64,000 nucleotides of DNA from Ahaetulla prasina (GCF_028640845.1 NC_080540.1:216735300-216799299); one strand, 5' to 3'. Numbered from the stretch's first letter, positions 31,400-42,301 are shown. Translations and numbers: made by a program. The notes: generated from the sequence alone by a model not told the origin.

Positions 31400-31840
31400 A
31401 ACCCTATCAGTGCTGTACCTACCATATACATACTGTACATGCAGTACACATCTCTATGGGTAGTATGTGTCTTATCAATCTTTGGTCCTCTACCGGAGGC
31501 CTGGGAGTTAAATGGTTCTGCACAGCTGTTCCTGACAGTGGACTCATCTGGACAAAGAGCTCTGACCTAATTCCTGGGATCTGTTGGAGCCTGTCTCCCT
31601 GGGTATTTCCCTGAGTGCCCCTATCATCACTGGGATCATGTTGGCCTTTACCTTCCACATTCTCTCTAATTCCTCCTTCAGCTCTTGGATTTCTGCAGCT
31701 TCTCAGTTTCTCCTTCTTCCTGATATTGCTATCACTTGCCACTACTACATCTATCACCACTGTTGTCTTCTTGCCCTCATCTAGTGTTTGTTGCATTGTA
31801 TTACCATGTTTTAGGCAACAGAGCATCTCAACATGTAAGA
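31400..31840 (-). pseudogene. LINE ORF C-terminal remnant, frameshifted
   Basis: A 148-codon minus frame (31419-31865) looks like a gene but is a LINE remnant. It contains ASDSNIRKKE and LQQIPGIRSEL. A neighbouring frame supplies ELKEELERMWKVKA and PVMIGALREIP. Together they follow the order of a C-terminal region I recall from vertebrate LINE proteins (SDSNIRKKE, then ELERMW, then IGALG, then IPG). Two frameshifts separate the parts. No reverse transcriptase lies upstream. A related C-terminal piece is at 55115-55300. Confidence 0.75.
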
Positions 31841-31869
31841 AAAAAGGCCCATCCAATGTTTTCAAATAG

Positions 31870-32116
31870 TTTATTTATATATTGTATACTTTCTGCTGCA
31901 AAGTGCTGTTTAAATGAAAACGAGCCCTCTACTGAGTAGTCTATTCTGCAGAATGCCACCAGTTATCTTCTAAGACAGCTGATAGCTTCCACTTTGGCGA
32001 AGAGGCATTGATCAGGACCCAACTCCTTATTCCCTACCTAGAAGATTGGATCAATTGGATGGAGCAAGCATGAAGCCTACACATGGAATTGCTGACACCA
32101 CAAAGGATCCTGTCAT
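31870..32116. other. Unique DNA, nothing recognised
   Basis: Short spacer without signal. Confidence 0.5.
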
Positions 32117-32250
32117 CCCAAAAGTGCCTTTTCAAGAAGCAACTGGACTTTCTGGTTATTCTTTGAAGACGTTTTGCCTCTCAGAATGAGAAACATCTTC
32201 AAAAGAAAAGCAAGAAAGTCCAGTTGTCTCTTGAAAAAGCACCTTTGGGA
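32117..32250. repeat. Foldback repeat, about 60-bp imperfect arms
   Basis: Arms 32117-32174 and 32191-32250 are inverted copies with small indels: TCCCAAAAGTGCC against the complement of GCACCTTTGGGA, and AGTCCAG in both. Single arms occur near 12505, 16441 and 17533. No clear target duplication. Confidence 0.85.
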
Positions 32251-32489
32251 CAACCATGACCCTGATGACTGAGAATCTTCTAGACAAAGGATCCTGTCCA
32301 CTTTCTTGAGGTCTACAGGCTTAAAAATCTCCTAGATGTTTGATGAGTGTTTATTTGAAAAAAATATGCTATACCATTCAAAAAGCTACGGACGACTCAC
32401 ATAATCGTAAAAATCCTCAACCTTTCCTTAAAAACACAATTATATTGATTCTAAATTCAATTAAGATCAATTTAACATTAAGTTAATTC

Positions 32490-33110
32490 TTCATATATTT
32501 TAATTCAAATTATTTATTAGAATTGGAGTTTTATTAGGATTTTTATGAGAAAATTTCATAGACGTAACAGTTAAGAAAAGTTAAGAAAAAGATAAAAGTA
32601 AAGGACAGAAAGAGAAAAAAGATTAAGATAATAAAAAGCAACTTCCATTTTTTTACAGCAGTTACAAATAACCATATTATTTCTTCTTCTTCTTTAAAAT
32701 TACATTATATAATTCTTTCCTATCCCATATTCAATCCTTTGTAATCAGCAAATCCAGAAATAACCATTTCATTTTTTCCCCATTTTCAGCTAACATCCAC
32801 AAAATATTTCCAGTCTTTTGTAAAAGTATTTATTGTTTTATCCCTGATAAACAGGTCAATTTTGCCATTTCTGTAACTTCTGCTATCTTCAGAATCCAAT
32901 CCTCCATTGTGAGTATTTCAGAACTTCTTGAGCATATAATAGTCTTGCTGCAGTTATCACATGCATATACAAAACTAATCTTCCTTAAATCTTTTCTAAT
33001 AAGAAAATCAGTCTCAGTTTTAAAAGTTCTGGTTTTCTGATCTTTAAAATTATTTTGTGTCACCATATGTGTTTGTATCCAATAATATTTTTTTTTGCTC
33101 TTTCACAAGT
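32490..33110 (-). pseudogene. L1 ORF2 C-terminus and 3' UTR (minus)
   Basis: The minus frame 32830-33066 contains ILTMEDWILKIAEVTEMAKL, the pattern of an L1 ORF2 C-terminus (compare CAEMDKMTMELKE at 14290). Downstream on minus come KDWKYF-like and stop-rich sequence, then an AT-rich 3' UTR. It is a different L1 lineage from the 12.8-16.3 kb copies. 5'-truncated. Confidence 0.72.
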
Positions 33111-33128
33111 AGTCTAAAATTAAAATTA

Positions 33129-33481
33129 CCGTATATACTCGAATATAAGCCGATCCGAGTATAAGCCGAGGTCCCCAATTTTACCCCAAAAAACTGGGGT
33201 AAACTGGGGACTCGAGTATAAGCCGAGGGTGGGAAATGAGGCAGCTACCGGTCGGGGAAACCCTCCCTCCCTCAGCCGAGAAGGCTGGCGGCTCCCCCGC
33301 CCCGCCCTCTCACTGCACCGGCAGGGCTTCCCCGCGCTAATGCAAAAGCCCGCCATCCGGTATAATGTGAAAAAAAGAAGAAAAAAACTCGAGATAAGTC
33401 AGATATACCGAGTATAAGTTTAGGACGTTTTCAGCACAAAAAACGTGCTGAAAAACTCGGCTTATACTCGAGTATATACGG
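33129..33481. mobile_element. TA-flanked MITE with CCGTATATAC ends, copy 1
   Basis: Ends CCGTATATACTCGAATATAA and CTTATACTCGAGTATATACGG are inverted repeats, with TA at 33127-33128 and 33482-33483. GTATAAGCCGAG recurs inside as direct repeats. The stem TTTTCAGCAC/GTGCTGAAAA lies near the right end. 353 bp, no coding region. Copy 2 is at 62100-62467. Confidence 0.92.
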
Positions 33482-33483
33482 TA

Positions 33484-33879
33484 AACTGATAACTCCCCAA
33501 ATCCAATGACATCCTATGTTCAGTGGAGAAGCACTGTCTTCTCCACCCTATTAAAAGATAATAAAAAAGGGAATTTAACCTCTTGTTACAAAACATGATG
33601 TTTCATAGTTTAGCTTTCTGTGTTTCATCTCATTCCCTTCCCAAGAATGGGGATGTATAGAATTCCCTGTCAATTTACACACACAGGACTGGTAGATTGG
33701 GCTCAGAGAAGATTGTCCTAAGATGTCAGGAACCAAAGCCAATTTCAATTGTTTCTGGAAATAGATTGACAATAGATTGACAACTAATTCAGTACTTGTA
33801 AAGCTCAGGTGTTAACCTTCTGAAGCAACACTTGCCTGCAGAAGTTTCCTTCAAAGGCATCCCCAAGAAAGGTCAATCA
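33484..33879. other. Unique DNA, nothing recognised
   Basis: No gene or repeat signal. Confidence 0.5.
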
Positions 33880-34640
33880 ATCAGAATAGAGCTGGAAAGG
33901 ACCTTGGAGGTCTTCTAGTCCTGGATTGGGCGAAGTGGTAGCGGTGGCAGCAGGAGGCTCCGCCCACCTGCCCAGATGCTTCTGCGCATGTGCACGCGCA
34001 CCCACGAGCAAACCGGTAGCAAGTTTGAGGAGACCCTATACCATTTCAGTCACATATCTGTCAGTCTTTTCTTAAACACACCTAGTGATGAAGCACCCAC
34101 AACTTCTGAAGTCAAGCTGTTCCGCTAGTTAATTGTTCTCACCATTAGGAAGTTTCTCTTTAATTCCAGGTTGCTTCTCTCCTTGATTAGCTTCCATCCA
34201 TTGTTTCTTGCCTTGCCTTCTGATGCTTTGGAAAATAAGTAGACCCCTTCTTCTTTGTGGCAGCCCCTCAAAAACTGAACTACTGGTATCTTGTCACCCT
34301 TAGTCCTTCTTTTCTCTAGACTAGCAATACCCATTTTTTTGCAGCCATTCTTCATGTGTTTTTGTCTCCATGCCTTCAGTCATCATAGCTGCTCTTCTTT
34401 GCACTTTTTCCAAAGCCTCAACATCTCTTTTGTAATGTGGCAACCAAAACTGGATGCAGTATTCCAGGTGTGGTTTTACTAAGGCTTTATAAAGCAGTAC
34501 TAATACTTCACGTGACTTTGATTCTATGCCTCTGTTTATACAACCAAGGATTATATTAGCTTTTTTGGCTGCTGCCGCACACTGCTGGCTCATATTTAAG
34601 TGAATGTCCATTAGGACCCAAGGTCCCTCTCGTTGAAATA
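33880..34640 (-). mobile_element. CR1 fragment (minus) with a hAT insert
   Basis: The minus strand encodes CR1 ORF2 C-terminal residues in pieces ([31 protein letters not shown]) and ends at the standard 3' terminus near 33885. 33924-34030 replaces a short stretch with a hAT fragment. Confidence 0.9.
33924..34030. mobile_element. hAT element fragment inside CR1
   Basis: GCAGGAGGCTCCGCCCACC, then CCACGAGCAAACCGGTAGC matches the interior of 51157-51335. Neither CAG/CTG end is preserved. Confidence 0.7.
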
Positions 34641-35254
34641 ATCTTGTTGAAATAATAAATTCCAAAGTGTTCAGCATATAAATGTTTCCTGGACACCCCG
34701 CCCCAAAAATGCCACAACTTGACCACTATTTGAAAATGGGCAAAATGTCTTCTGCTCATGGCTATCTCCTTAAGAGGCGCTATGATCCAGAATCCTCAAA
34801 TAGAGAACCTGATACAGTTCTTTATATCCGTTAAACTCTCTAAGGACTTGTTGTTTATGTTTATATAATTTTATTTGAAAAGAAGAGAAATTTAGGCATA
34901 TTTAAGCAAAAAAAAATCTATAAAGAAAAATAATACAATATTTTAAAGTCACTTGTCAATCTACGGGCGGGGCAATTTTCTTCACTCTGTGAATTTGTGA
35001 AGCTAATTCTGGAGATTTGCCCACCACCAAAGAGTGTTTGTATGTGAAATACCTGTGTGTGATTAGCAATGAGCAGAAGAGGGGAGATGCTAACTGCCAT
35101 CTTCTCTGTCTCTGTCCTTTAGAGTAAGGATTCTGAGAAGGGAAGGGAAGGGAAACTCTTCATGTAACTGCTCCTCCATTGGTGGATCTGCTCAGGTGAA
35201 CACCATTGACCTCTGCAGGAATAGTGAAAAAGAAGAGGAGGAGAAAGAGAAGAC
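34641..35254. other. Unique DNA, nothing recognised
   Basis: No gene or repeat signal. Confidence 0.5.
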
Positions 35255-35445
35255 AGAACAATTAAATCAGAGAAACCACTTGCCTCCAGAAGTTGTGAAT
35301 GCTCCAATATTGGAGATTTTTAAGAAGATAACCATTTGACTGAAGTGGATAACCATTTGTCTGAAATGGTGTAGGGTTTCCTGCCTAAGAAGGCAGGAAA
35401 CCTTAGAAGATCTTCAAGGTCCCTTCCAACTCTGTTATTCTAAGA
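35255..35445 (+). mobile_element. CR1 3' end
   Basis: Encodes the last ORF2 residues and ends AAGGTCCCTTCCAACTCTG, TTATTCTA. It carries a small internal duplication of GATAACCATTTG(A/T)CTGAA near 35327-35365. Confidence 0.88.
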
Positions 35446-37060
35446 CAGAGAAGAAGGAAGGAAGGAGGAAGAGGAGGAGGAAGATAAGCAAAAAGATGTT
35501 ATTTACTTATTTGTTGTTTGTTTACTTACCAAATTTAGATCCTGCCTATCTCACTCACAGTGAAGATACCAATTAAGGCTACCAAGATACCAAATACAAA
35601 GATTTCATGCTGTTGTTCAGCTCAAAATGGGCGCTTTCTCATTTTATTTCATTTGCTTAGGCTGCTTCTCATTCAAACAACAAGCAAACGGTGGAGAAGA
35701 AATAAACCACATGCAAGTAATTGGTTCATCTACCTTAGTATTGTTCACAGTGACAAAGTTGATCTTTCTAAGGTTTTAGCCCTAATCCTCAGGCAGCTGT
35801 CCTTGCCTGGAAATGTCAGGTACTGAATCTGAGACCATTTGTTTGTTTGTTTGTTTGCAAATCGAAAGCATTTCCACTCTGAGTTTACTTGTCTAGGAGA
35901 AGTTTCTCATTTGAAATAGAAATCTAAGTTGCTTTCTGTTCCTGCCTCCTATTTTTGCTCACTTTATGCTGGATAAAAGAATTTTCACTCTGGCTCTAAA
36001 TCAGTGCTGTTTGCCAGAGATATCAGTTGCATTAAAGATCTTTCAATAAATTCCCTGTTTAGCTCTTCTCTGTATCTTCTGCAGTTGCCGAAACCACTCT
36101 GTGGTGTTATTAATATCCACCATCAAAAAGGAAAAGACCCCCCCCCCAAAAAAAACCCACCCCAGAACTATTTTGGGCAAATGTTTAAATTGAAGCTTAG
36201 AAATGGTTAGAACTGATGAAGTGCAACTGGATAGAAATAATTCTTTTTTTTTAACCCATTCAAATGGTTTTCCAGCAAATGACAGTCCTTTCGGGAAGAA
36301 CTGAATTAAATCTTAAAAGACAGTACCAAATGAGAATTAAAAACCAATCTTCTTAATGCTGTTTAGAGGTATAAATCTTGCTGTCAGAAGAGGATATGGC
36401 TTGATCAAAGATGCAGGCAGGCACTGTTGCTGCAGTGTTCAGTTACAAACCCTGAACAAGCCTCAACCCACTCCAGCAAAGGAAATCAATTGAAAAATAT
36501 GAATAAGGGGGTCTATAATATTTCGCCCAAACGTGAATGGACCTCTCTGAGATTCCAATCTATTGTGTAAACTCCAAATTGACCCATTGATTATTAATTA
36601 CGCAGGGACAGATTGAAAATGAGAGACGGCACTGTTGATACGTCTAAATGAGGACATGAAATGCAGCCAGAAGGCTACCTGGGATAGAAACATTAGTAGA
36701 TGGGGACCGGTCAAATGATATAATGGAAATGAGGCCTTGCTTTTGTCAGTGCATCCACAAAGAACCATCTAGGCAAGCACTTCCCTTGTTTGGCATAATC
36801 ATTCTGATTCTAATTTAACATCGATTCCCAATGGAAAGCCACATGGCTTGCTTGAATGCCCAGACATAGGAAGACATATAAATGACCCACAAAAAAATGG
36901 TAGTTTACCATAATCCTATTTTGAGCAGTATATTGCATTTGTTCTAGCTTGTCAAAAAGTGTGCTCTCCCTAAGAGAGAAATCTTGATTCTGCAAGCCAG
37001 TTTCATTCTACAGAGAAGGTGGTGTTTCTTTCCTTTTGTTAGTTTACTTCTTTAATTACT
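35446..37060. other. Unique DNA, possible conserved non-coding segment
   Basis: No repeat family recognised. 36430-36770 has balanced composition, no low-complexity runs and homeodomain-like words (GATTATTAATTA). That is compatible with a conserved non-coding element, but I cannot test conservation. Confidence 0.35.
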
Positions 37061-37202
37061 TTTAAAGGTAAAGGTAAAGGTTCCCCTCGCACATATGTGC
37101 TACTTGTTCCCGACTCTAGAGGGTGGTGCTCTTCTCCGTTGCAAAGAGCCGGAGCCAACGCTGTGCAAAGACGCCTCCATGGTCATGTGAACGGCATGAC
37201 TA
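37061..37202 (-). mobile_element. Sauria-type SINE, 5'-truncated (minus)
   Basis: AAAGGTAAAGGTAAAGG, then CGCACATATGTGC and GGTCATGTGAACGGCATGAC is the reverse of the 3' half of the SINE at 6609-6964. The tRNA-like head is missing. Confidence 0.92.
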
Positions 37203-37499
37203 ACCACCAAAAGTTCACAGAACTTTTAGAAGGCCATAAAAGTAGATAGTCTGAATGGAAGGTCCAGGCAGGGGTGTCAAACTCAAGGCCCGCAGGCCAG
37301 ATCCAACCCGCGGGGTGTTTAAATCTGGCCCACAAGGCTGGTTTGGAAATAGCAAATGACCAGCCTGCAGTGCCTCTGGAAGCCAAAATGGTTCCTGGAT
37401 GGGGGGGCAGAATGCTGCAGGAGGTATCAATCCTGTGGCTCTCCCACCCACCCACCCCCGGTCAGTCTGTGAAGGAGAACTACAATGTTGATCCAGCCC

Positions 37500-37685
37500 T
37501 TGAATAAATCCTTACAATTTATACTGTAATTGATTGTTTCCTGATTGCTTAATTGTAGCCTATGACTATCATTAAGTGTTGTAAGTGTTGTACCTTGATG
37601 AAGGTATCTTTTCTTTTATGTACACTGAGAGCATATGCACCAAGACAAATTCCTTGTGTGTCCAATCACACTTGGCCAATAAAAA
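37500..37685 (+). mobile_element. 3' end of the pentanucleotide-tail LINE, copy 2
   Basis: GTACACTGAGAGCATATGCACC, then CACACTTGGCCAATAAAAAA leads into an ATTCT array. Only 3' UTR is left. Confidence 0.92.
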
Positions 37686-37770
37686 ATTCTATTCTATTCT
37701 ATTCTATTCTATTCTATTCTATTCTATTCTATTCTATTCTATTCTATTCTATTCTATTCTATTCTATTCT
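37686..37770. repeat. (ATTCT)n microsatellite at a LINE 3' end
   Basis: Seventeen uninterrupted ATTCT units. Confidence 0.98.
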
Positions 37771-38046
37771 GAAGAAATCCAGTTTGACACTCCTGGTCTA
37801 GGGATCCAGCAACAGAAAGATTGTCATATACTTGGAGTCCTTAATACAGTGCCCTATAATGAATTCTGGAAAATTACTAAATTATTAGGGTGGAAGGAAC
37901 CTTACTGGGCAGGGAATTTTAGAGATTTCTGAATTGTGTGAGACGTTTTCTGCCCCAAGTGTCTCCCAAACTTATTTCCTTTTTACAAAGGGAATAGAAG
38001 GATGCAGGTATATTGCAGAGTCTAAATGCAAAAGAACTATCAAGAT

Positions 38047-38186
38047 CAGGAGTCTCCAAACTTGGTCCCTTTAAGACTTGTGGACTTCAACACCCAGAGT
38101 TCCTCAGCCAGCTTTGCTTTACTGTCTGAGGAACTCTGGGAGTTGAAGTCAACAAGTCTTAAAGTCGCCAAGTTTGGAGACCTCTG
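38047..38186. mobile_element. Palindromic hAT MITE, copy 3
   Basis: Starts CAGGAGTCTCCAAACTTGG and ends with the complement CCAAGTTTGGAGACCTCTG. Flanks ATCAAGAT (38039-38046) and ATCAAGAG (38187-38194) agree at 7 of 8. Confidence 0.94.
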
Positions 38187-38194
38187 ATCAAGAG

Positions 38195-39371
38195 CAAAAA
38201 AAGATAAATTTCCCCCCCCAAAAAATTATCTTATTTTTTTAATTTTTCTTATTTTTTATTTATGTTTAGGCATTCTGTTTAACTATGAGAGGCTTTTAGT
38301 GTATTTTGGTGTTTTGTCTATATTCTGTATATATTTTTTCTAAATTTAAATTAAAAAACCAAATAAAACAAAAGAAGCTAAATTTCCTATGGGTAATGTG
38401 CATGTACAGGATTTTGCTATGGAAGCATTAGTGAGTAAGTTATCAATATCTGTGTCTATCTCCATATTTTATATTCAGCTCACATAAATCTGACTTAATA
38501 ATTCTTTTAAAAACTTCATGCTTCGCCATATATGTTCTTTGATATATGTGTATGCTTCATAAGCAATGCTGAAGCTGACAGAATGATTACTTGGTTTCAC
38601 CAGATATGATATGAAGAATATGAAGAATTGTCAAAAACTTCTTAAGTAGTTTAAAATCGTAATGGATAGGTCTAGTAAATATTATGATTTGTTTGTCATC
38701 AGAAAGAAAAAGGCTGGGGAAAAAACCTTACCAAATCCATTAGTTTATGACTTTCATTATTCATAAAACTCAATTATGTTTGCTACAAGATGATTAATAT
38801 ACAGATAGTTATAGTGATATCCATGACAAGGAGACAATCAAGTGAAAAACTTTCCCACATGTGGAAAATTATGGCTTGGCAAAGAATGGATGCCTTTTTT
38901 ATTATTCATAACCAAACATTCTCTGCAATGTGCAAGTAAAATTCCAGAAACTCAAGCCACAGATATAACAAGAATGATTCTGATCTCTTAGCACAAACTG
39001 CTTGCATAAATTTCTGCCTTGCCCACATCACTTCCATCACATCATTCACATTAAACTATTATCCCTGAAATGAATTTGTTCTCAATTTCATATCCATGTT
39101 TTTGCCTCCTGCCCCAGTTCTCCTAAAGTTACAGGCTACTGTGGTTTTGGTATAGTATCCAAGGAAATGCAAATGCAAATTCCCTCCAAGGTTAGAGGGA
39201 GAGATTGAAATTCAGAAGTTGGAAGCTGCTTCCACTAACACACTTACAAACTCCAAGGTTGATTTTTTTCCAACTCCAGCATCAGGAGGAGGAGGAGAAG
39301 GAGAAGGAGAAGGGATGAAAAGGAAAGAAGAGGGTAAAAAAGACCAAATAAAAGATAAAAGCTGAAGGTAC
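38195..39371. other. Unique AT-rich DNA, nothing recognised
   Basis: No gene or repeat family recognised. Confidence 0.55.
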
Positions 39372-39962
39372 ATTATTTATTATTATTATTTATTATATTT
39401 GTATACCACCCATCTCCCGAAGGACTCAGGGCGGTTCACAGTCAAAAAAACAACAACAGAAAACATATAATATATAAAAAACAGCTAAAAGAATAGATAG
39501 TTAAATTCAATTGATGCTCTAACTTTTAAATACAAATTTAAAACCTCATTTAAACCCCTTTTTTAAAAATCCCAATTTAAAACTACATTCAAGCTAGTCC
39601 TGCTCTTCGAAACAGCAACGTCTTCAGCTCGCGGCGGAAGGACTTGAGATCGGGGAGTTGACGAAGCCCCAGAGGGAGCTCGTTCCACAGGATAGGGGCC
39701 CCCACAGAGAAGGTGATGACAAGTACCTTGAAGTGAACCCGGAAGACCACTGGGAGCCAGTGCAGATTACGCAGGAAGGGTGTTACATGGGAGCCAAAAG
39801 GTGCTCCCTCTATCACCCGCGCAGCCGCATTCTGGACAGTTGGAGTCTCCGGGTACACTTCAAGGGGAGCCCCATGTAGAGAGCATTACAGTAGTCCAGG
39901 CGGGATGTAACAAGGGCATGAGCGACCGTGCATAAGGAAGCCCGATCCAGAAAGGGGCGGGA
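39372..39962 (-). pseudogene. L2 LINE 3' end with internal deletion (minus)
   Basis: The minus strand encodes SVGAPILWNELPLGLRQLPDL, RRELKTLLFRRAGLA and upstream NAAARVIEGAPFGSHVTPFL, the L2 ORF2 C-terminus. Relative to 41043-41897 about 200 bases are deleted between those blocks. The 3' UTR has the CGCCCTGAGTCCTTCGG-type segment and a TTA-rich tail. Confidence 0.9.
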
Positions 39963-40225
39963 AACATGATTGGAAACGGCAGTATTATTGTGCAGGTACT
40001 TAGAACCATGGGATCTGCAATGGAAAACAGGCCTTAGCATCAGCCTAGAACAAGGTCAATGGGCAGTAGAAGAAGGTTGATCTGGGGCAGTAAAATCCCA
40101 CTTCCCTTGGAAATGTTCTCAATTCATGGTGACTTCATGGACACATCTATATAATTTTCTTAAAGAAATATGGAAATGGCTTCTCGTTGTTTTCTTTTAG
40201 AATGCTTTTTAACTTTTCAGTCTAG

Positions 40226-40298
40226 CCTAACCCTAACCCTAACCCTAACCCTAACCCTAACCCTAACCCTAACCCTAACCCTAACCCTAACCCTAACC
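40226..40298. repeat. Interstitial telomeric array (CCCTAA)n
   Basis: Eleven perfect CCCTAA units at 40231-40296, with partial units on both sides. This is the vertebrate telomere repeat embedded in non-telomeric DNA between two L2 copies. No subtelomeric structure is visible around it. Confidence 0.98.
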
Positions 40299-40394
40299 AA
40301 GTTCTTATCACACAAGGCTGTGTGGAGATATGTGTAGGCCATCAGATAGATAAAATCCCTGTGATTTGCTCTTAGTTGAATGTCAAACTTATAA

Positions 40395-40807
40395 ACAGGT
40401 TTTGGAGTTGCCTGGGATGTCTCCAGCCCTGTCCAGTTATACCAATGTTGTCAAGGTTCTAGCCAAGTGCCTGGAGGCTAAAGTGCTCTCGATGGGGAAC
40501 AATAGATTTCAGCTGAACTCCAGCAAGACTTAGTAGCTTTGAGGTTGGGGGCCTATAGATTCCAGGGACTTATCATCTTTGGTTCTGGATGGCTGGTACT
40601 GTCCCAATCTTGGAGTTCTCTTCAACTTACGGTTTCTGCTCAAAGAGAAGTTGGCAGCTGTGGCCAGGGAGGCCTTTGCACAACGTAATTTTGCACCGCA
40701 GTTGTGCCTGTTCCTGACCAGGAGGCTCTGCTCACAGCCAGTCTTGCCCTATAGGACAACTCTTAAAGACCATCTGGAAGTTACAGCTGGTTCAACTGAG
40801 GTGTGGA
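40395..40807 (+). pseudogene. Older L2 LINE, part 1
   Basis: The plus strand reads AKCLEAKVLS, NRFQLNSSKT and EKLAAVAREAFAQ, the L2 ORF2 region after the reverse transcriptase, with stops. It breaks at 40807 where an opposite-strand L2 begins and appears to resume at 41991. Confidence 0.8.
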
Positions 40808-40811
40808 CAGT

Positions 40812-40854
<43 letters not shown>

Positions 40855-41990
40855 TTACATTTGTATACCGCCCCTCTCCCGAAGGACTCAGGGCGGTTCA
40901 CAGCCAATAAAAACCAAAATACATATAATACAGATTAAAAAACAGTATAAAAAACTAATTTGATATATGGCCTAAAAATTTTAAATACGATTAAAAACCC
41001 CATTTAAAAACCCCAATTTAAAACTCCAATTTAAAACTACGTTTAAGCTAGTCCTGCACATCGAAACAACAACGTCTTCAGCTCGCGGCGGAAGGTCCGG
41101 AGGTCGGGGAGTTGACGAAGCCTCGGAGGCAGCTCATTCCAGAGGGCAGGAGTCCCCACAGAGAAGGCCCTCCCCCTGGAGGTCACCAGCTGATATTGGC
41201 TGACAGTATCCAAAGGAGGCTGTCGTGTCCCACTCCTCCGCTGACGGCCGTGCCCGGCTGCGGCAGGGGGAGCGGGAGCGGGCAAGACACAACAGAGGCC
41301 TTCTCTGTGAGAGCGCACTGGTCGGTGTGAGGCTACTGGTGGCAGTAGGCGGTCCCGTAGATACCCCGGTCCTAAGCCATGGAGCGCTTTAAAGGTGATA
41401 ATAAGCACCTTGAATTGGACCCGGAAGACCACCGGGAGCCAGTGCAGACTGCGCAGGAGAGGTGTCACATGGGACCCATGAGGTGCTCCCTCTATCACCC
41501 GCGCAGCCGCATTCTGGACCAGTTGAAGCCTCCAGATACCCTTCAAGGGGAGCCCCATGTAGAGAGCGTTGCAGTAGTCCAGGCGGGATGTAACAAGGGC
41601 ATGAGTGACAGTGCATAAGGAAGCCCGGTCCAGAAAGGGGTGCAACTGGCATATCAGGCGAACCTGATAAAAAGCTCCCCTGGCGACAGCCATCATATGT
41701 TCTTCTAAAGACAGCCGTATATCCAGGAGGACGCCCAGATTGCAAGCCCTCTCCGTGGGGGCCAATGACTCGCCTCCAACAGTCAGCGATAGAGTTAGCT
41801 GACTGTACCGGGCTGCCGGCATCCATAGCCACTCGGTCTTGGTGGGATTGAGCCTGGGTCTGTTGCTCCCATCCAGACCCGTACGGCCTCCAGACACTGG
41901 GACATCACTTCAACAGCCTCGTTGGGGTGGTTAGGGCTGGAAATATACAACTGTGTATCATCAGCGTATGAGTACTTCTCAGTCAGCACA
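40808..41990 (-). pseudogene. L2 LINE ORF2 C-terminal half and 3' end (minus)
   Basis: A 284-codon open frame (41043-41897) covers the ORF2 C-terminus: RLNPTKTEWLW, TSRLDYCNALYMGLPLK, NAAARVIEGAPHGSHVTPLL and LHWLPVVFRVQFKVL. An overlapping frame further 5' (41795-41989) contains SYADDTQLYISS, the catalytic YADD box of reverse transcriptase (codons near 41957-41968), so one frameshift separates RT from the C-terminus. The copy is 5'-truncated just before YADD. A 3' UTR with GGGCGGTATAC-type words and a TTTA tail (40809-40856) follow. Non-functional, but fairly well preserved. Confidence 0.93.
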
Positions 41991-42300
41991 GTGCAAGATG
42001 CATTGATTGCTGAGAAGGTTCAAGGTTCAATTTAAACTCCTGTTAATGATGTATAAAGCACTATATGGCAAGGTGCTGGGTTATTTGAGGGATTACTTCT
42101 CCCCAGTTACATCTAACCTTTGTATTAGGTTTGTCAGGAGAAGTACATTACAAGTTCTGACTATAGAACTGTCATCTGTGGGATCCTGAAGGAGAGCCTT
42201 TTCTCCCATGGTGCTTGTTCTGTAGACTATCACCTTCCTAGAAGTTAGATTTGCCCCAACCCTCCTTTTGGAAGGCCTTTAGTTTTTAAATATGCTTTTG
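41991..42300 (+). pseudogene. Older L2 LINE, part 2
   Basis: FKVQFKLLLMMYKALYGKVL and YLRDYFSPVTSNLCIRF continue the L2 ORF2 after the region lost or displaced by the minus-strand L2. Frame is broken after 42189. Confidence 0.8.
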
Positions 42301-42301
42301 T

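Larger units (their letters stand above)
37269..37794. mobile_element. hAT element split by a LINE
   Basis: The left end CAGGGGTGTCAAACTC is complementary to the right-side AGTTTGACACTCCT. Flanks GGTCCAGG (37261-37268) and GGTCTAGG (37795-37802) agree at 7 of 8. About 285 bases of LINE 3' end plus ATTCT array occupy 37500-37770, leaving a roughly 240-bp MITE. Confidence 0.85.

Noticed and set aside
31419..31865. Possible novel 148-residue protein
   Set aside because: Residue order matches a LINE C-terminus only when two frameshifts are allowed; treated as a pseudogene.
40226..40298. True chromosome end
   Set aside because: Non-telomeric DNA with LINEs continues on both sides and the array is only 73 bp.
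40808..41990. Functional L2 reverse transcriptase
   Set aside because: 5'-truncated immediately upstream of YADD and frameshifted between YADD and the C-terminus.
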